In this document: positions 1 to 7,507 of the stretch, one piece after another
How the letters are laid out: the number at the start of each line of letters is the position of its first letter
How positions within the stretch are numbered: position 1 is the stretch's first letter
NCBI GenBank assembly: GCA_900769385.1
Contig: CAAGGO010000459.1
Coordinates: 1-12,318, forward strand
DNA length: 12,318 nucleotides
From: Rikenellaceae bacterium
GTDB lineage: Bacteria > Bacteroidota > Bacteroidia > Bacteroidales > UBA932
Direction of reading: 5' to 3'
Position numbers and translations under genes: made by a program
The notes under the pieces: generated by a model
What the model saw: only the letters and a program-made list of their open reading frames with translations
What the model was told of the DNA's origin: nothing
Database searches by the model: none

Positions 1-18
1 ACGACGCTCTTCCGATCT
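1..18 (+). other. Illumina sequencing adapter remnant (not genomic)
   Basis: The first 18 bases, ACGACGCTCTTCCGATCT, are identical to the 3' end of the standard Illumina universal (TruSeq-type) adapter. Genomic sequence begins at position 19. The minus-strand cobN reading frame happens to stay open through the adapter, so its last six codons would be artefactual if translated to the window edge. The window therefore starts at an untrimmed contig end, and the truncation of cobN is technical rather than biological. Confidence 0.95.
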
Positions 19-3000
19 GGCAGGATCAAAACTTCCCCAATTCTGCTCATCCCCGTAGAAGGCTCCCATATTGTTCAGATAACCTTGCGCAATCTCCTTC
101 TCGTCATCCCAGGTTCCGCTTGTTTCAATGTATGACATCACACCGGTGCTGTAGCCGTTGTTGAGCGGACCAAACACCCTTGCGTGGGACATCTCCCTTG
201 CCTTTTGAGGAGAAAGCCCTTTCTCTATAAGTTCCTTTTCCTGCATAAGCGATCCCCTTGCAACAAAGTTGGGGTAGAGGTTCTCTTCCTCTGCCGCTGC
301 AAGGCGTACTGCTTCGGTAATGAGCTGGAGACGTGAACCGGCTATATCCCTTAACTGTCCTGAAACCTGTACCAGTACGTTTATCCTTGGCCTTCCAAGT
401 TCCTCTTCAGGTACAACTTTAAGGTCTACAACATAGCCTATCTTGTTGCGGAGCGGTTCCACACCCATCATCCAGAGTGCCTGTGCAAGGGTGGCACCTG
501 TTGTGGCAATGAACTCTCCGGCCCAGAAAGTATAGCTCACCTTGCGCGGATATTCACCGTGTTTTGCCTTGTATTGGGCAATGGTCTCTTCTGCCAGTTT
601 CTTGCCGTCTTCCCAGGCTCTTTTGTCCGGGGCTGCCTCAGCATTTATGCTGTACATATTTCTTCCGGTAGGGAGTACATTTGGATTCAGTACAGGGTCT
701 CCTCCCGGTGCAGGTTTCATTGTCCCTCCGTTGAGGGCATTTACCATTGCGTCAAATTCGTTTTGGGTGGATTTTATAAGAAGTTCCCTGTATTCAAGGG
801 CATCCTGCAGATCCTCAGGTGCATCCCCAATCCCTTTTGGAGGATTTTGGAGGATGGCTTTAAGGCGCTTTTGGGCATCGGGAAGATATTTATGTGAAAG
901 GAATGTGCTGTTTTGCAGCTCCTTGGTTGTGATTTTCCCTTTGTCCCTGTCTTTTTTTGCAGTGTTGTATGCAAGCTGGTCAGCCGTTACGGCAAGGGTG
1001 GTGTTGATAAGATCCCTGTTGCTGTATGGTTGTCCCATTGTGTAGAATGCACCCATAATCTTTTCGTTGGCAATCTCTTCAATGAAAATGTCAAGCTGCT
1101 CAAGTTCTTCTGCAGTGTATGCTTTACCTGGGATTGAATCAAGCTGGAGGTCTCTGTGGAGGCCAAGTTCAAGCACCTGTTCCTTTATCCTTTTTCCTGT
1201 GGTGCCGTTGGCATTGCCGTTGTCAAGGGCGTGGTGGATATCCTGGTGCAGCTGTGAGTACTTGAGTCTCATTCCGCTCTCCACAAAAGGAGGGGTAAGG
1301 TAGGTTGCCAGTACGGCGTGGGTACGGCGTTTGGCAATGATTCCCTCGCCAACGTTTCCGGTTGTGTAAAAGTAGAAATGCGGAAGGTTGCCAATCAGTA
1401 CATCAGACCAGTCGGCCTTGGATTGTCCTATGCTTTTGCCTGGGGTGAACTCCAGGTTTCCGTGGGTTCCAAAGTGTATGATTGCGTCTGCTCCAAACCC
1501 TTTCTTCATATAGAAGTATGGTGCAAGATAGCTGTGGGGTGGTGGCACCTTTGCTCCGTGTACAAGTCTGAAGTCATCTTCTCCCAATGCCGGTCTTGGC
1601 TGTGGGAAAAGGAGGATGTTTCCAAACTGCAGGCAGGCTACGGCTATGGAGTCCCCTCTGGCAAGGAGTTCTCCGGGTGCTTCTCCGTAGTGGCTGCATA
1701 CCTGGCGGTAACTGTCGGGAAGAAGGATCTCAGATGCCCATTTTTCGTACTGTTTTCTGGCAATCCATACCGGATGGGCATTTTTAAGGAATTCTTCCTG
1801 TGCCCCTTTTGCGTATGAGCCAAGGACAGCTCCTTCACGGTGTACAAGTTTGCCGAATTCTGCTGCAGTTGCAGGGAGTCCGGTTACTGTATATCCTTCA
1901 TCCTTAAGTCTTTTAAGGAAATTGTACATTGATGGGATAACCTCCATTCCGCTGGCAAGGAGGGCATCTTTTCCGGGTGACTTGAAATAACATATTGCCA
2001 CTTTTTTATCTTTGTTGGCAGTTTTGCGCAGACTCATATATCTGCTTATGTGGTCTGCAAGGGAATTTACCCTCTCCATCTCTGCCGTGTACATATAGTA
2101 GCCCTGTTCATTGGGGTTTTGTGTGCCAATGCAGATAGGGGCCATTCCGCCGTCAATTTCAGGAACAACTACACGTGCTGTAAGGGTACCTCCTGTTACT
2201 GGGACATCCGGATCAAGCCATTCTGAGCGGGGCTGGATAAGCGGGAAAGGCATGAAAAGAGGAATCTCCTCATTATGCAGCCAGTTTATAAGCGAGTCAT
2301 TTCCAAGACGTCCCATAGGATAGTAGACAATGGCATCAGGGTGGAACTCCTTTATCATCTCCTCCCTTCTGTTGCCTGTGGCTACCAGCGGGTATACGTT
2401 GAATCCGGCCTTGGTAAGGGCGGTAATTACCGTATCCACGTGTTCCCTGTTACCTTCCATAGGGAAGTTTACTCCCGACATAAGCAGGATGTTGTCTCCC
2501 CCCTCATTGTAGATTCCTTTTTCTTTCAGATATGCTGTAACCTCCTGGTGTGACGGGAAGTATTTTCCGTATTCCCTGTGGTAGTACATATCCTTGAGAA
2601 GTGCAACGGGAGCTTCTGCCTCCTTTATGTTCAGGCGGCGTGGGGCGGCAAGTGACGCAATGTAGCGGATGGCACTTCTGTAGTTGTGTTTGCTTGGGTT
2701 CCTGAAATACTCAAGAAGAAGCTTGTGCTCATTTTCAGATATGTTGTGGTTTATGGCAAGGTGTCCCTGGTTGAGGGCATTGGTGAAAATTTTTGTCCCC
2801 CCTTTTCCTGCCTCTTCCAGTTCCACTATCTGTTCTTGGGTAAGGTAGAGTCCCCTGCCAAAGAGTACTATTGCATCTTTGCCAACAGCTTTTCCGGCCT
2901 CTTCCTGCGCCAGGAAAGTAAGGCGGAGATTGCGGCTGTCATTGTTGAGGGCAATGTCTGCCTGCTGTGAGAGTGTTGCGTTGATCACTGCAATGTGCAC

Positions 3001-3111
3001 GGGTGCAAAGAACAGTTTGTAACAGATGAAGGCCACCGCAATGACAGTAGCAAGAATAATGGCAGCTTTGCGGTATAATGCATTGCCGCTTCCAGGACAC
3101 AATGTATCCAT
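19..3111 (-). CDS. cobN: CobN-type cobaltochelatase large subunit, membrane-anchored, C-terminus missing
   Basis: This is an open frame of 1031 codons from ATG at 3111 down to the adapter junction, with no internal stop found. It belongs to the CobN/ChlH/HmuS family of large chelatase subunits. The family signature is clear: a block rich in Pro, Gly and His, followed by HFGTHG at residues 546-551 and then LEFTPGKS. Family members are usually about 1200-1450 residues, so roughly 200-400 C-terminal residues are missing at the contig end. Residues 1-15 are short and end in Arg-Lys. Residues about 16-35 are a strongly hydrophobic helix, which predicts an inner-membrane anchor with the catalytic part in the periplasm. 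Classical CobN is soluble and works with CobS/CobT and ATP, and neither partner is seen here. The gene lies behind its own B12 riboswitch, which supports a corrinoid role. A HmuS-like tetrapyrrole dechelatase is the main alternative. Confidence 0.9.
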
Positions 3112-3189
3112 AACTGAACAAAATATGAAGGTTGCTTAAAATTTCGTACTGCTTTCCTATCCCAAGAGTAAAAACAGACTTTAATGAAC
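3112..3189 (-). promoter_or_regulatory. cobN leader between riboswitch and start codon
   Basis: This 78-base stretch separates the minus-strand B12 box from the cobN ATG. It is AT-rich, has no Shine-Dalgarno sequence close to the ATG, and shows no strong hairpin followed by a U-run that I can see. It must contain whatever couples the aptamer to expression, but the mechanism is not evident. Confidence 0.5.
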
Positions 3190-3352
3190 GGCAGGTCTTC
3201 TGACTTGCTCCAAGACCCGTGCCTTCCCAATTCCTGGAATCAGTGGCAAAGAAGTTCAGGTCCTTACGGAGTTACACAGCAGCTGGACTGTCCGGGATTC
3301 ACACCCGGTTCCCTTTTAATCCCCGGGCAGAAATGCCCTTGAGGAACCATTC
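3190..3352 (-). promoter_or_regulatory. Cobalamin (B12) riboswitch upstream of cobN
   Basis: On the minus strand this region holds the conserved elements of the cobalamin aptamer in the right order. First comes GGTTCC and a GGGCA/TGCCC hairpin (3327-3339), then the AAAAGGGAA block. These are followed by GGGTGTGAATCCCGG, GCTGCTGT, GCCACTG (3241-3247 in reverse) and GGGAAGGC. The B12 box AGTCAGAAGACCTGCC closes it (3205 to 3190). By the known behaviour of the class, adenosylcobalamin or another corrinoid binding to the nascent leader lowers expression of cobN. The aptamer starts at, or within a few bases of, the transcription start predicted from the promoter at 3358-3388. Confidence 0.95.
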
Positions 3353-3357
3353 TGGCG

Positions 3358-3388
3358 CAAACTTAGGAACTTTGGGGCAAATATCAAA
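3358..3388 (-). promoter_or_regulatory. Bacteroidota-type promoter for the cobN transcript
   Basis: Read on the minus strand, TTTG (3388-3385) is followed after 19 bases by TAAGTTTG (3365-3358). This is an exact match to the TTTG / TAnnTTTG promoter pattern used by the main sigma factor of Bacteroides and relatives. Initiation a few bases downstream would put the first nucleotide near 3352, right at the beginning of the riboswitch. Confidence 0.8.
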
Positions 3389-3403
3389 AAAAATGCAATT
3401 ATG

Positions 3404-3433
3404 CTTGTGTATTAAAAATTATTGCTACATTTG
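3404..3433 (+). promoter_or_regulatory. Bacteroidota-type promoter for the receptor operon
   Basis: TACATTTG (3426-3433) matches TAnnTTTG exactly. CTTG (3404-3407), 18 bases upstream, is a near match to the -33 TTTG. Predicted initiation near 3438-3440 falls directly before the plus-strand riboswitch. This promoter is back to back with the cobN promoter; the two -33 elements are about 15 bases apart in an AT-rich stretch. Confidence 0.75.
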
Positions 3434-3442
3434 CTCCCGATA

Positions 3443-3612
3443 TTGGTGTCCGTAATCTGCAGCCGCAGATTAGGATGAAAAGGGAATCAGGTGAAAATCC
3501 TGAGCAGACACCGCTGCTGTAAGTTCCGCAATATCCTCTGATATTCAAGAGCCATTGTCAATTTTTTGATGAGAAGGCATCAGAGGGGGAACAAGCCAGA
3601 AGACCTGCCAAA
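3443..3612 (+). promoter_or_regulatory. Cobalamin (B12) riboswitch upstream of the receptor operon
   Basis: Conserved cobalamin aptamer elements occur in order: GGTGTCC (3445-3451), a perfect 8-bp hairpin at 3453-3472 (TAATCTGC/GCAGATTA, loop AGCC), and then the AAAAGGGAA block. These are followed by CAGGTGAAAATCCTG, GACACCGCTGCTGTAAG and GAGCCATTG (3549-3557). A long stem (CCTCTGAT near 3535-3542 with ATCAGAGG at 3579-3586) leads to the B12 box AGCCAGAAGACCTGCC (3594-3609). GGTGTC can pair with GACACC as in the family fold. Corrinoid binding is expected to repress the downstream receptor-lipoprotein-PepSY-cbiK operon. Confidence 0.95.
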
Positions 3613-3766
3613 ATCATTATGTTTTGAAAGCTTTCGGGTAATAAAAGCTTGCAGGCACTGGTAATTCCCAAGAATTATTTCTGCTTACAATGTATATGGC
3701 CAAGCCATAGCATTTTGTGTACGCATATCTTGCATCCTTTATTCCCGATAATTTACAATTTGGGAA
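3613..3766 (+). promoter_or_regulatory. Post-aptamer leader with three small hairpins
   Basis: About 155 bases separate the B12 box from the receptor ATG. Three inverted repeats are visible: AAGCTTT/AAAGCTT (3628-3634 with 3644-3650), TATGGC/GCCATA (3695-3700 with 3704-3709, loop CAA), and TTCCCGA/TTGGGAA (3742-3748 with 3760-3766, one G-U pair). The last one ends at the base before the start codon. None is followed by a convincing U-run. I see no conserved small ORF. The leader probably contains the expression platform, with control at translation initiation more likely than termination, but this is inference. Confidence 0.45.
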
Positions 3767-6124
3767 ATGAAAAGGATTCTTCTGTCTATTCTGTTTTCAA
3801 TAATTGCAACACTCTCTGTTGCACAGGCAAAATATACCCTGCAGGGTACTGTAACCGGCATTTCCGGAGAACCGCTCCAGAGTGTTACAGTTACAGTAAA
3901 GGAGAACAATACGCTGTGGGGAGAGACCGGTGAGACCGGTACATTCAAGCTTAAAATGGCTGCCGGCAACTATACCCTTGTATTCACTTTGGTGGGCTAT
4001 CAGACTCTGGAGCAGAAGGTGGAGATTAGCGGCAATTCCCGTATGGAAGTGACGCTGGCCGAGCAGAGCGAGAGCCTTACTGAAGTTATGGTTGTTGGAA
4101 AGAGCAACGCGCAGCTCCTTAAGGAGAGTGCCTTTGCTGCAAATGCATTCAATATAAAGCCAATTGTAAGTTCAGTTCACAACATCAACAATGTGCTGGC
4201 CAGAACTACAGGTGTAAAGATCAGGGAAGAGGGTGGCGTAGGTTCAGAGTTTGACCTTTCAATCAACGGAATGTCAGGTAATTCTGTACGTTATTTTCTG
4301 GATGGTATGCCACTGGATACCAAGGGATCCGGCGTTACCCTTGCAAACCTTCCTGTAAATGTGATTGAGAGGGTGGAAATCTACAAGGGTGTGATTCCTG
4401 CCAGCCTGGGTGCTGATGCATTGGGTGGTGCAATCAATATTGTAACCAACAGGGACAAAAAGGATTTTGTGGATTTTTCTTACGGATACGGCTCTTTCAA
4501 TACGCATAAGGGGGAACGGTATGCTCAGATTGTATCTCCAAAAACGGGGATTATGATAAAACCGGTATTCAGTGCAAACTACTCGGATAACAACTATGTA
4601 ATGAAGGATGTTGAGGTTCCAAATGATGACAACACCAGATTCATTACCGGCGATTTTGAGCGTTTCCACGATGCATACCATTCCCTTTACGGTGAACTGG
4701 AGGTTGGTGTTGCCAACAAGAAGTGGGCTGATGCCTTTTTTGTGGGAGGTTCATACTCAAAAATAGACAAAGAGCTGCAGACCGGTTCTGTACAGACAAA
4801 GGTTTACGGACTGGCAGAGAGACATACCCTCTCAAAGGGTGTTTCTGCAGTATATAACAAAAAGAGTTTTATTGTGGAAGACCTTGCATTCAGTGCTTCC
4901 GCTTCCTATTCCTGGGACCATTCAAGGACAATAGACACCACCTATAGGAAATATTTCTGGAACGGCAAATATATAGATGGTGCCAGAAGTGAGATTACAG
5001 GAAGGGCAAAATCCCTCAGACACTACAAGAGGCCGATGGCTGTAGTCCGTACAAACTTTGATTACAGGCTTTCAGACAAACATTCCCTTAACCTTAACTA
5101 TATGTTCAACAGGACCGGCAATGAGCAGTATGATGATGTGGATGACACATATGAACCTTCAAACGATGCTGTTGCCAAACATATTGTGGGACTTTCCTAT
5201 AACCAGCTCCTTATGGGTGACAGAATGGAGAATGTGCTGTTTGTGAAGGATTATATAAATCACGTGGAGATAGGGCAGACAGAACTTGGTTCCATTACAG
5301 GTGCAAATACCGTTGAAAGGTCAACTACAAAGAATTACTGGGGATACGGATTGGGAACCAAAGTGAAGATTACAGAGGAGGCTGTAGTGAAGGCTTCATA
5401 TGAACATAGTGTAAGGCTTCCCCTTTCAAAGGAGCTTCTTGGTAACGGTTCCACCATATATGCCAATGTAAAGTTGAGACCTGAGAACAGTGAGAACTTC
5501 AACATTGGAGTTTTTGGAAATATCCAGGCATCATCCAAAAGCCATTTCTATTATGAGGTAAATTCATTTATGCGTCTTGTAGATGACTACATTCAGGTGA
5601 GGGTCTCTGAAAAGGAGGGTATGATGCAGTATGAGAATATCCCTGCAGTGCATATTAAAGGTGTTGAAGGGGAGGTAAGCTATACATTCAGCAACAAACT
5701 GCACGTTATGGCAAACATAAGCTGGCAGGATTCAAGGGACCAGCGCAGATATCTTGATGACGGCAAAGAGTCAGCTACATACAGGAACAGGACCCCCAAC
5801 AAACCGTGGGTGTTCTGGAATGCCGAGGCTTCATATACTTTCCACAATGTGGGATTTCCTGATGCCAAACTGAAACTTTCATACAATTATCAGTGGGTGC
5901 ACTGGTTTTATCTCACTTGGGAGGCATACGGTTCAAATGCATCCAAGGCAAGGATACCTACCCAGAATATTTCAAATGCTTCAGCCCTTTACCAGTTGAA
6001 GGGCGGCAAGTACAATATATTCCTGGAGTGCAGCAACCTGTTTGATGCAATGGCATACGACAACTACAAACTGCAGAAGCCTGGCAGGGCATTCTTCCTG
6101 AAATTCAGGGTATTCATAGACTAG
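3767..6124 (+). CDS. TonB-dependent outer-membrane receptor, B12-riboswitch controlled
   Basis: This 785-residue protein imports a large ligand across the outer membrane using TonB energy. Residues 1 to about 21 are a signal peptide ending near VAQA. Residues about 23-98 form a carboxypeptidase-regulatory-like beta-sandwich, a common N-terminal extension in Bacteroidota receptors. A probable TonB box lies near residues 104-111 (LTEVMVVG). The plug covers about 115-228, with the typical ING, YFLDGMPLD, VNVIERVEIYKG and LGADALGGAINIVT signatures. The rest is beta-barrel, ending in alternating hydrophobic and aromatic residues (FFLKFRVFID). It is the first gene of an operon and lies 26 bases before the lipoprotein gene. 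B12 riboswitch control argues for a corrinoid, cobalt or tetrapyrrole ligand (BtuB-like function). The neighbours match a XusA-type receptor instead, so I do not assign the symbol btuB. Confidence 0.92.
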   Translation: MKRILLSILFSIIATLSVAQAKYTLQGTVTGISGEPLQSVTVTVKENNTLWGETGETGTFKLKMAAGNYTLVFTLVGYQTLEQKVEISGNSRMEVTLAEQSESLTEVMVVGKSNAQLLKESAFAANAFNIKPIVSSVHNINNVLARTTGVKIREEGGVGSEFDLSINGMSGNSVRYFLDGMPLDTKGSGVTLANLPVNVIERVEIYKGVIPASLGADALGGAINIVTNRDKKDFVDFSYGYGSFNTHKGERYAQIVSPKTGIMIKPVFSANYSDNNYVMKDVEVPNDDNTRFITGDFERFHDAYHSLYGELEVGVANKKWADAFFVGGSYSKIDKELQTGSVQTKVYGLAERHTLSKGVSAVYNKKSFIVEDLAFSASASYSWDHSRTIDTTYRKYFWNGKYIDGARSEITGRAKSLRHYKRPMAVVRTNFDYRLSDKHSLNLNYMFNRTGNEQYDDVDDTYEPSNDAVAKHIVGLSYNQLLMGDRMENVLFVKDYINHVEIGQTELGSITGANTVERSTTKNYWGYGLGTKVKITEEAVVKASYEHSVRLPLSKELLGNGSTIYANVKLRPENSENFNIGVFGNIQASSKSHFYYEVNSFMRLVDDYIQVRVSEKEGMMQYENIPAVHIKGVEGEVSYTFSNKLHVMANISWQDSRDQRRYLDDGKESATYRNRTPNKPWVFWNAEASYTFHNVGFPDAKLKLSYNYQWVHWFYLTWEAYGSNASKARIPTQNISNASALYQLKGGKYNIFLECSNLFDAMAYDNYKLQKPGRAFFLKFRVFID

Positions 6125-6150
6125 ATAACAAACAACTAAAATCAAATACA

Positions 6151-7479
6151 ATGAAGAAAAATTTTAAATTTATTATGCTTGCCCTTGCGGCAATGATGAC
6201 AGTAACTTTTACTGCATGTGACAAAAATCCACAACCGGAGCCAGAACCGGAGCCAGAGGCTGCAAAATACTGGTATGATGTAGTTGTTTCCATTGGAACA
6301 CACGGCGGTATGAACCAGGGAGAGGGAACAATTGTAAGAAGAGTAAGCTCTTTGGATCCGGGACAGCCAATGATTGATTTCAACAACAAAGGTGTTGTCC
6401 TTACAGGTACTTATACAATGGAGAGCATTGTTAAGGGCAAATATTACTACCAGGTACCTGAGTCTGCAGACCGTTTTGTAAAATTTGAGATTGTAGACAA
6501 CAATACATCACCTGTTGAGGTTGCAAAATGCCCGTTTGTAAAGAATACCTACAAACAGCGTAGCTATACCCACGCTTGGTTGGATGACAATACATTGGTA
6601 ATTATGGCTGCAAATGGTGACAAGGACAAGATACTATGGACAAAGCTCAATGCAGAGACTATGGCAATCATTGCAGAGGGTGAGCTTCCATTGGCACTTC
6701 AGAACCCACAGGCAAAAATGTTCTCAACTTCAGGTTTGCTTACATACAGGAAAGCAGACAACAAGCTGTTCTATTTCCATACTGAGAAAAAGAGTTCGCG
6801 TGTAGCTTATCCTGGCCTTTATACTTCTGTAATCAATCCTGCAACAATGGCTGTTGAAGGTACTTCATATACAGATGAACTTACAGAAGAGACTGTATCA
6901 AGTGCTTATGGTGAACTTTTGCAGCAGACGGTTTTCTATACTGAGGACGGTACAATGTATGTTGCCTGCCTTCATGCTACAGACGTAAAAATTGACGGAG
7001 TGGAGAAAGCTGTATCGGTAGAGGACGGTGATTTGTTGAGAATCAAACCTGGCCAGACCTCTTTTGACCCTACCTACAACGGTTACAAGAACCCTGAAGG
7101 AAAGATGCTTACAATCCAGTATCTTGGCAACAACAAGGCTCTTGCATATTCTACTGACGGCAGAATCATTAACCCTGCAGATCCAACAGTGTTCTTGAAA
7201 GGAATTTCAGACTATATCCATTTCTACTCAATCATTGATCTTGCAACAGGTGAGAGAACCCGTTTGAAATATAACGGTTCAGACCTTCCTTTGAGCGCAG
7301 GTCGTTTTGCACAGCGTTCAGTTGTTGTAAATGGAAAGGCTTACATAGGTGTTTCAACGGAGACAGCAGCCAACCCTTGCATTTATGTATACGACATTGC
7401 TACAGGCAAGATGGAGAAAGGTGTTGACATTTCCGGCGGCTTCTACTTTGATATGATCAGAGTGGTTGATGCAGAGTAA
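6151..7479 (+). CDS. DUF4374-type lipoprotein, XusB-like, probably surface-exposed
   Basis: This 442-residue lipoprotein has a hydrophobic signal peptide and a lipobox-like FTAC with the lipidated Cys at residue 23. Next come charged residues and a PEPEPEPE linker (29-36) that would hold the globular part away from the membrane. The rest is all-beta in character with repeated blade-like segments, for example WLDDNTLVIMAA, LFYFHTEKK, TMYVACLH, KALAYSTDGRI and KAYIGVSTE. This fits a beta-propeller. I recognise it as DUF4374 family, the family I associate with XusB, the ferric-enterobactin-binding surface lipoprotein of B. thetaiotaomicron. Its position directly after a TonB receptor and before a PepSY protein supports the match. 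It likely captures the ligand and passes it to the receptor. B12 riboswitch control of the operon suggests a ligand other than enterobactin. It could be a functional counterpart of BtuG, another propeller, but it does not look like BtuG in sequence. Confidence 0.8.
   Translation: MKKNFKFIMLALAAMMTVTFTACDKNPQPEPEPEPEAAKYWYDVVVSIGTHGGMNQGEGTIVRRVSSLDPGQPMIDFNNKGVVLTGTYTMESIVKGKYYYQVPESADRFVKFEIVDNNTSPVEVAKCPFVKNTYKQRSYTHAWLDDNTLVIMAANGDKDKILWTKLNAETMAIIAEGELPLALQNPQAKMFSTSGLLTYRKADNKLFYFHTEKKSSRVAYPGLYTSVINPATMAVEGTSYTDELTEETVSSAYGELLQQTVFYTEDGTMYVACLHATDVKIDGVEKAVSVEDGDLLRIKPGQTSFDPTYNGYKNPEGKMLTIQYLGNNKALAYSTDGRIINPADPTVFLKGISDYIHFYSIIDLATGERTRLKYNGSDLPLSAGRFAQRSVVVNGKAYIGVSTETAANPCIYVYDIATGKMEKGVDISGGFYFDMIRVVDAE
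6235..6258 (+). repeat. Hexanucleotide repeat coding a Pro-Glu tether
   Basis: Four tandem 6-base units (CCGGAG, CCAGAA, CCGGAG, CCAGAG) encode PEPEPEPE just after the lipidated Cys of the DUF4374 lipoprotein. Gain or loss of units would change tether length by two residues without breaking the frame. Confidence 0.85.
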
Positions 7480-7507
7480 TTGACAGAAAATTCCGGAAGA
7501 CAGAGCT

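Noticed and set aside
542..2553. Several plus-strand open frames of 60-170 codons across the first 3 kb
   Set aside because: They lie opposite the continuous minus-strand cobN frame, which has clear family motifs. Several start with non-ATG codons and none resembles a known protein.
3219..3455. Small open frame within the intergenic region
   Set aside because: It overlaps the minus-strand riboswitch and its promoter, and its codons are explained by conserved aptamer sequence.
3695..3716. Hairpin TATGGC/GCCATA followed by ATTTT as a rho-independent terminator
   Set aside because: The stem is only 6 bp and the T-run is four bases and interrupted by purines. It is too weak to call.
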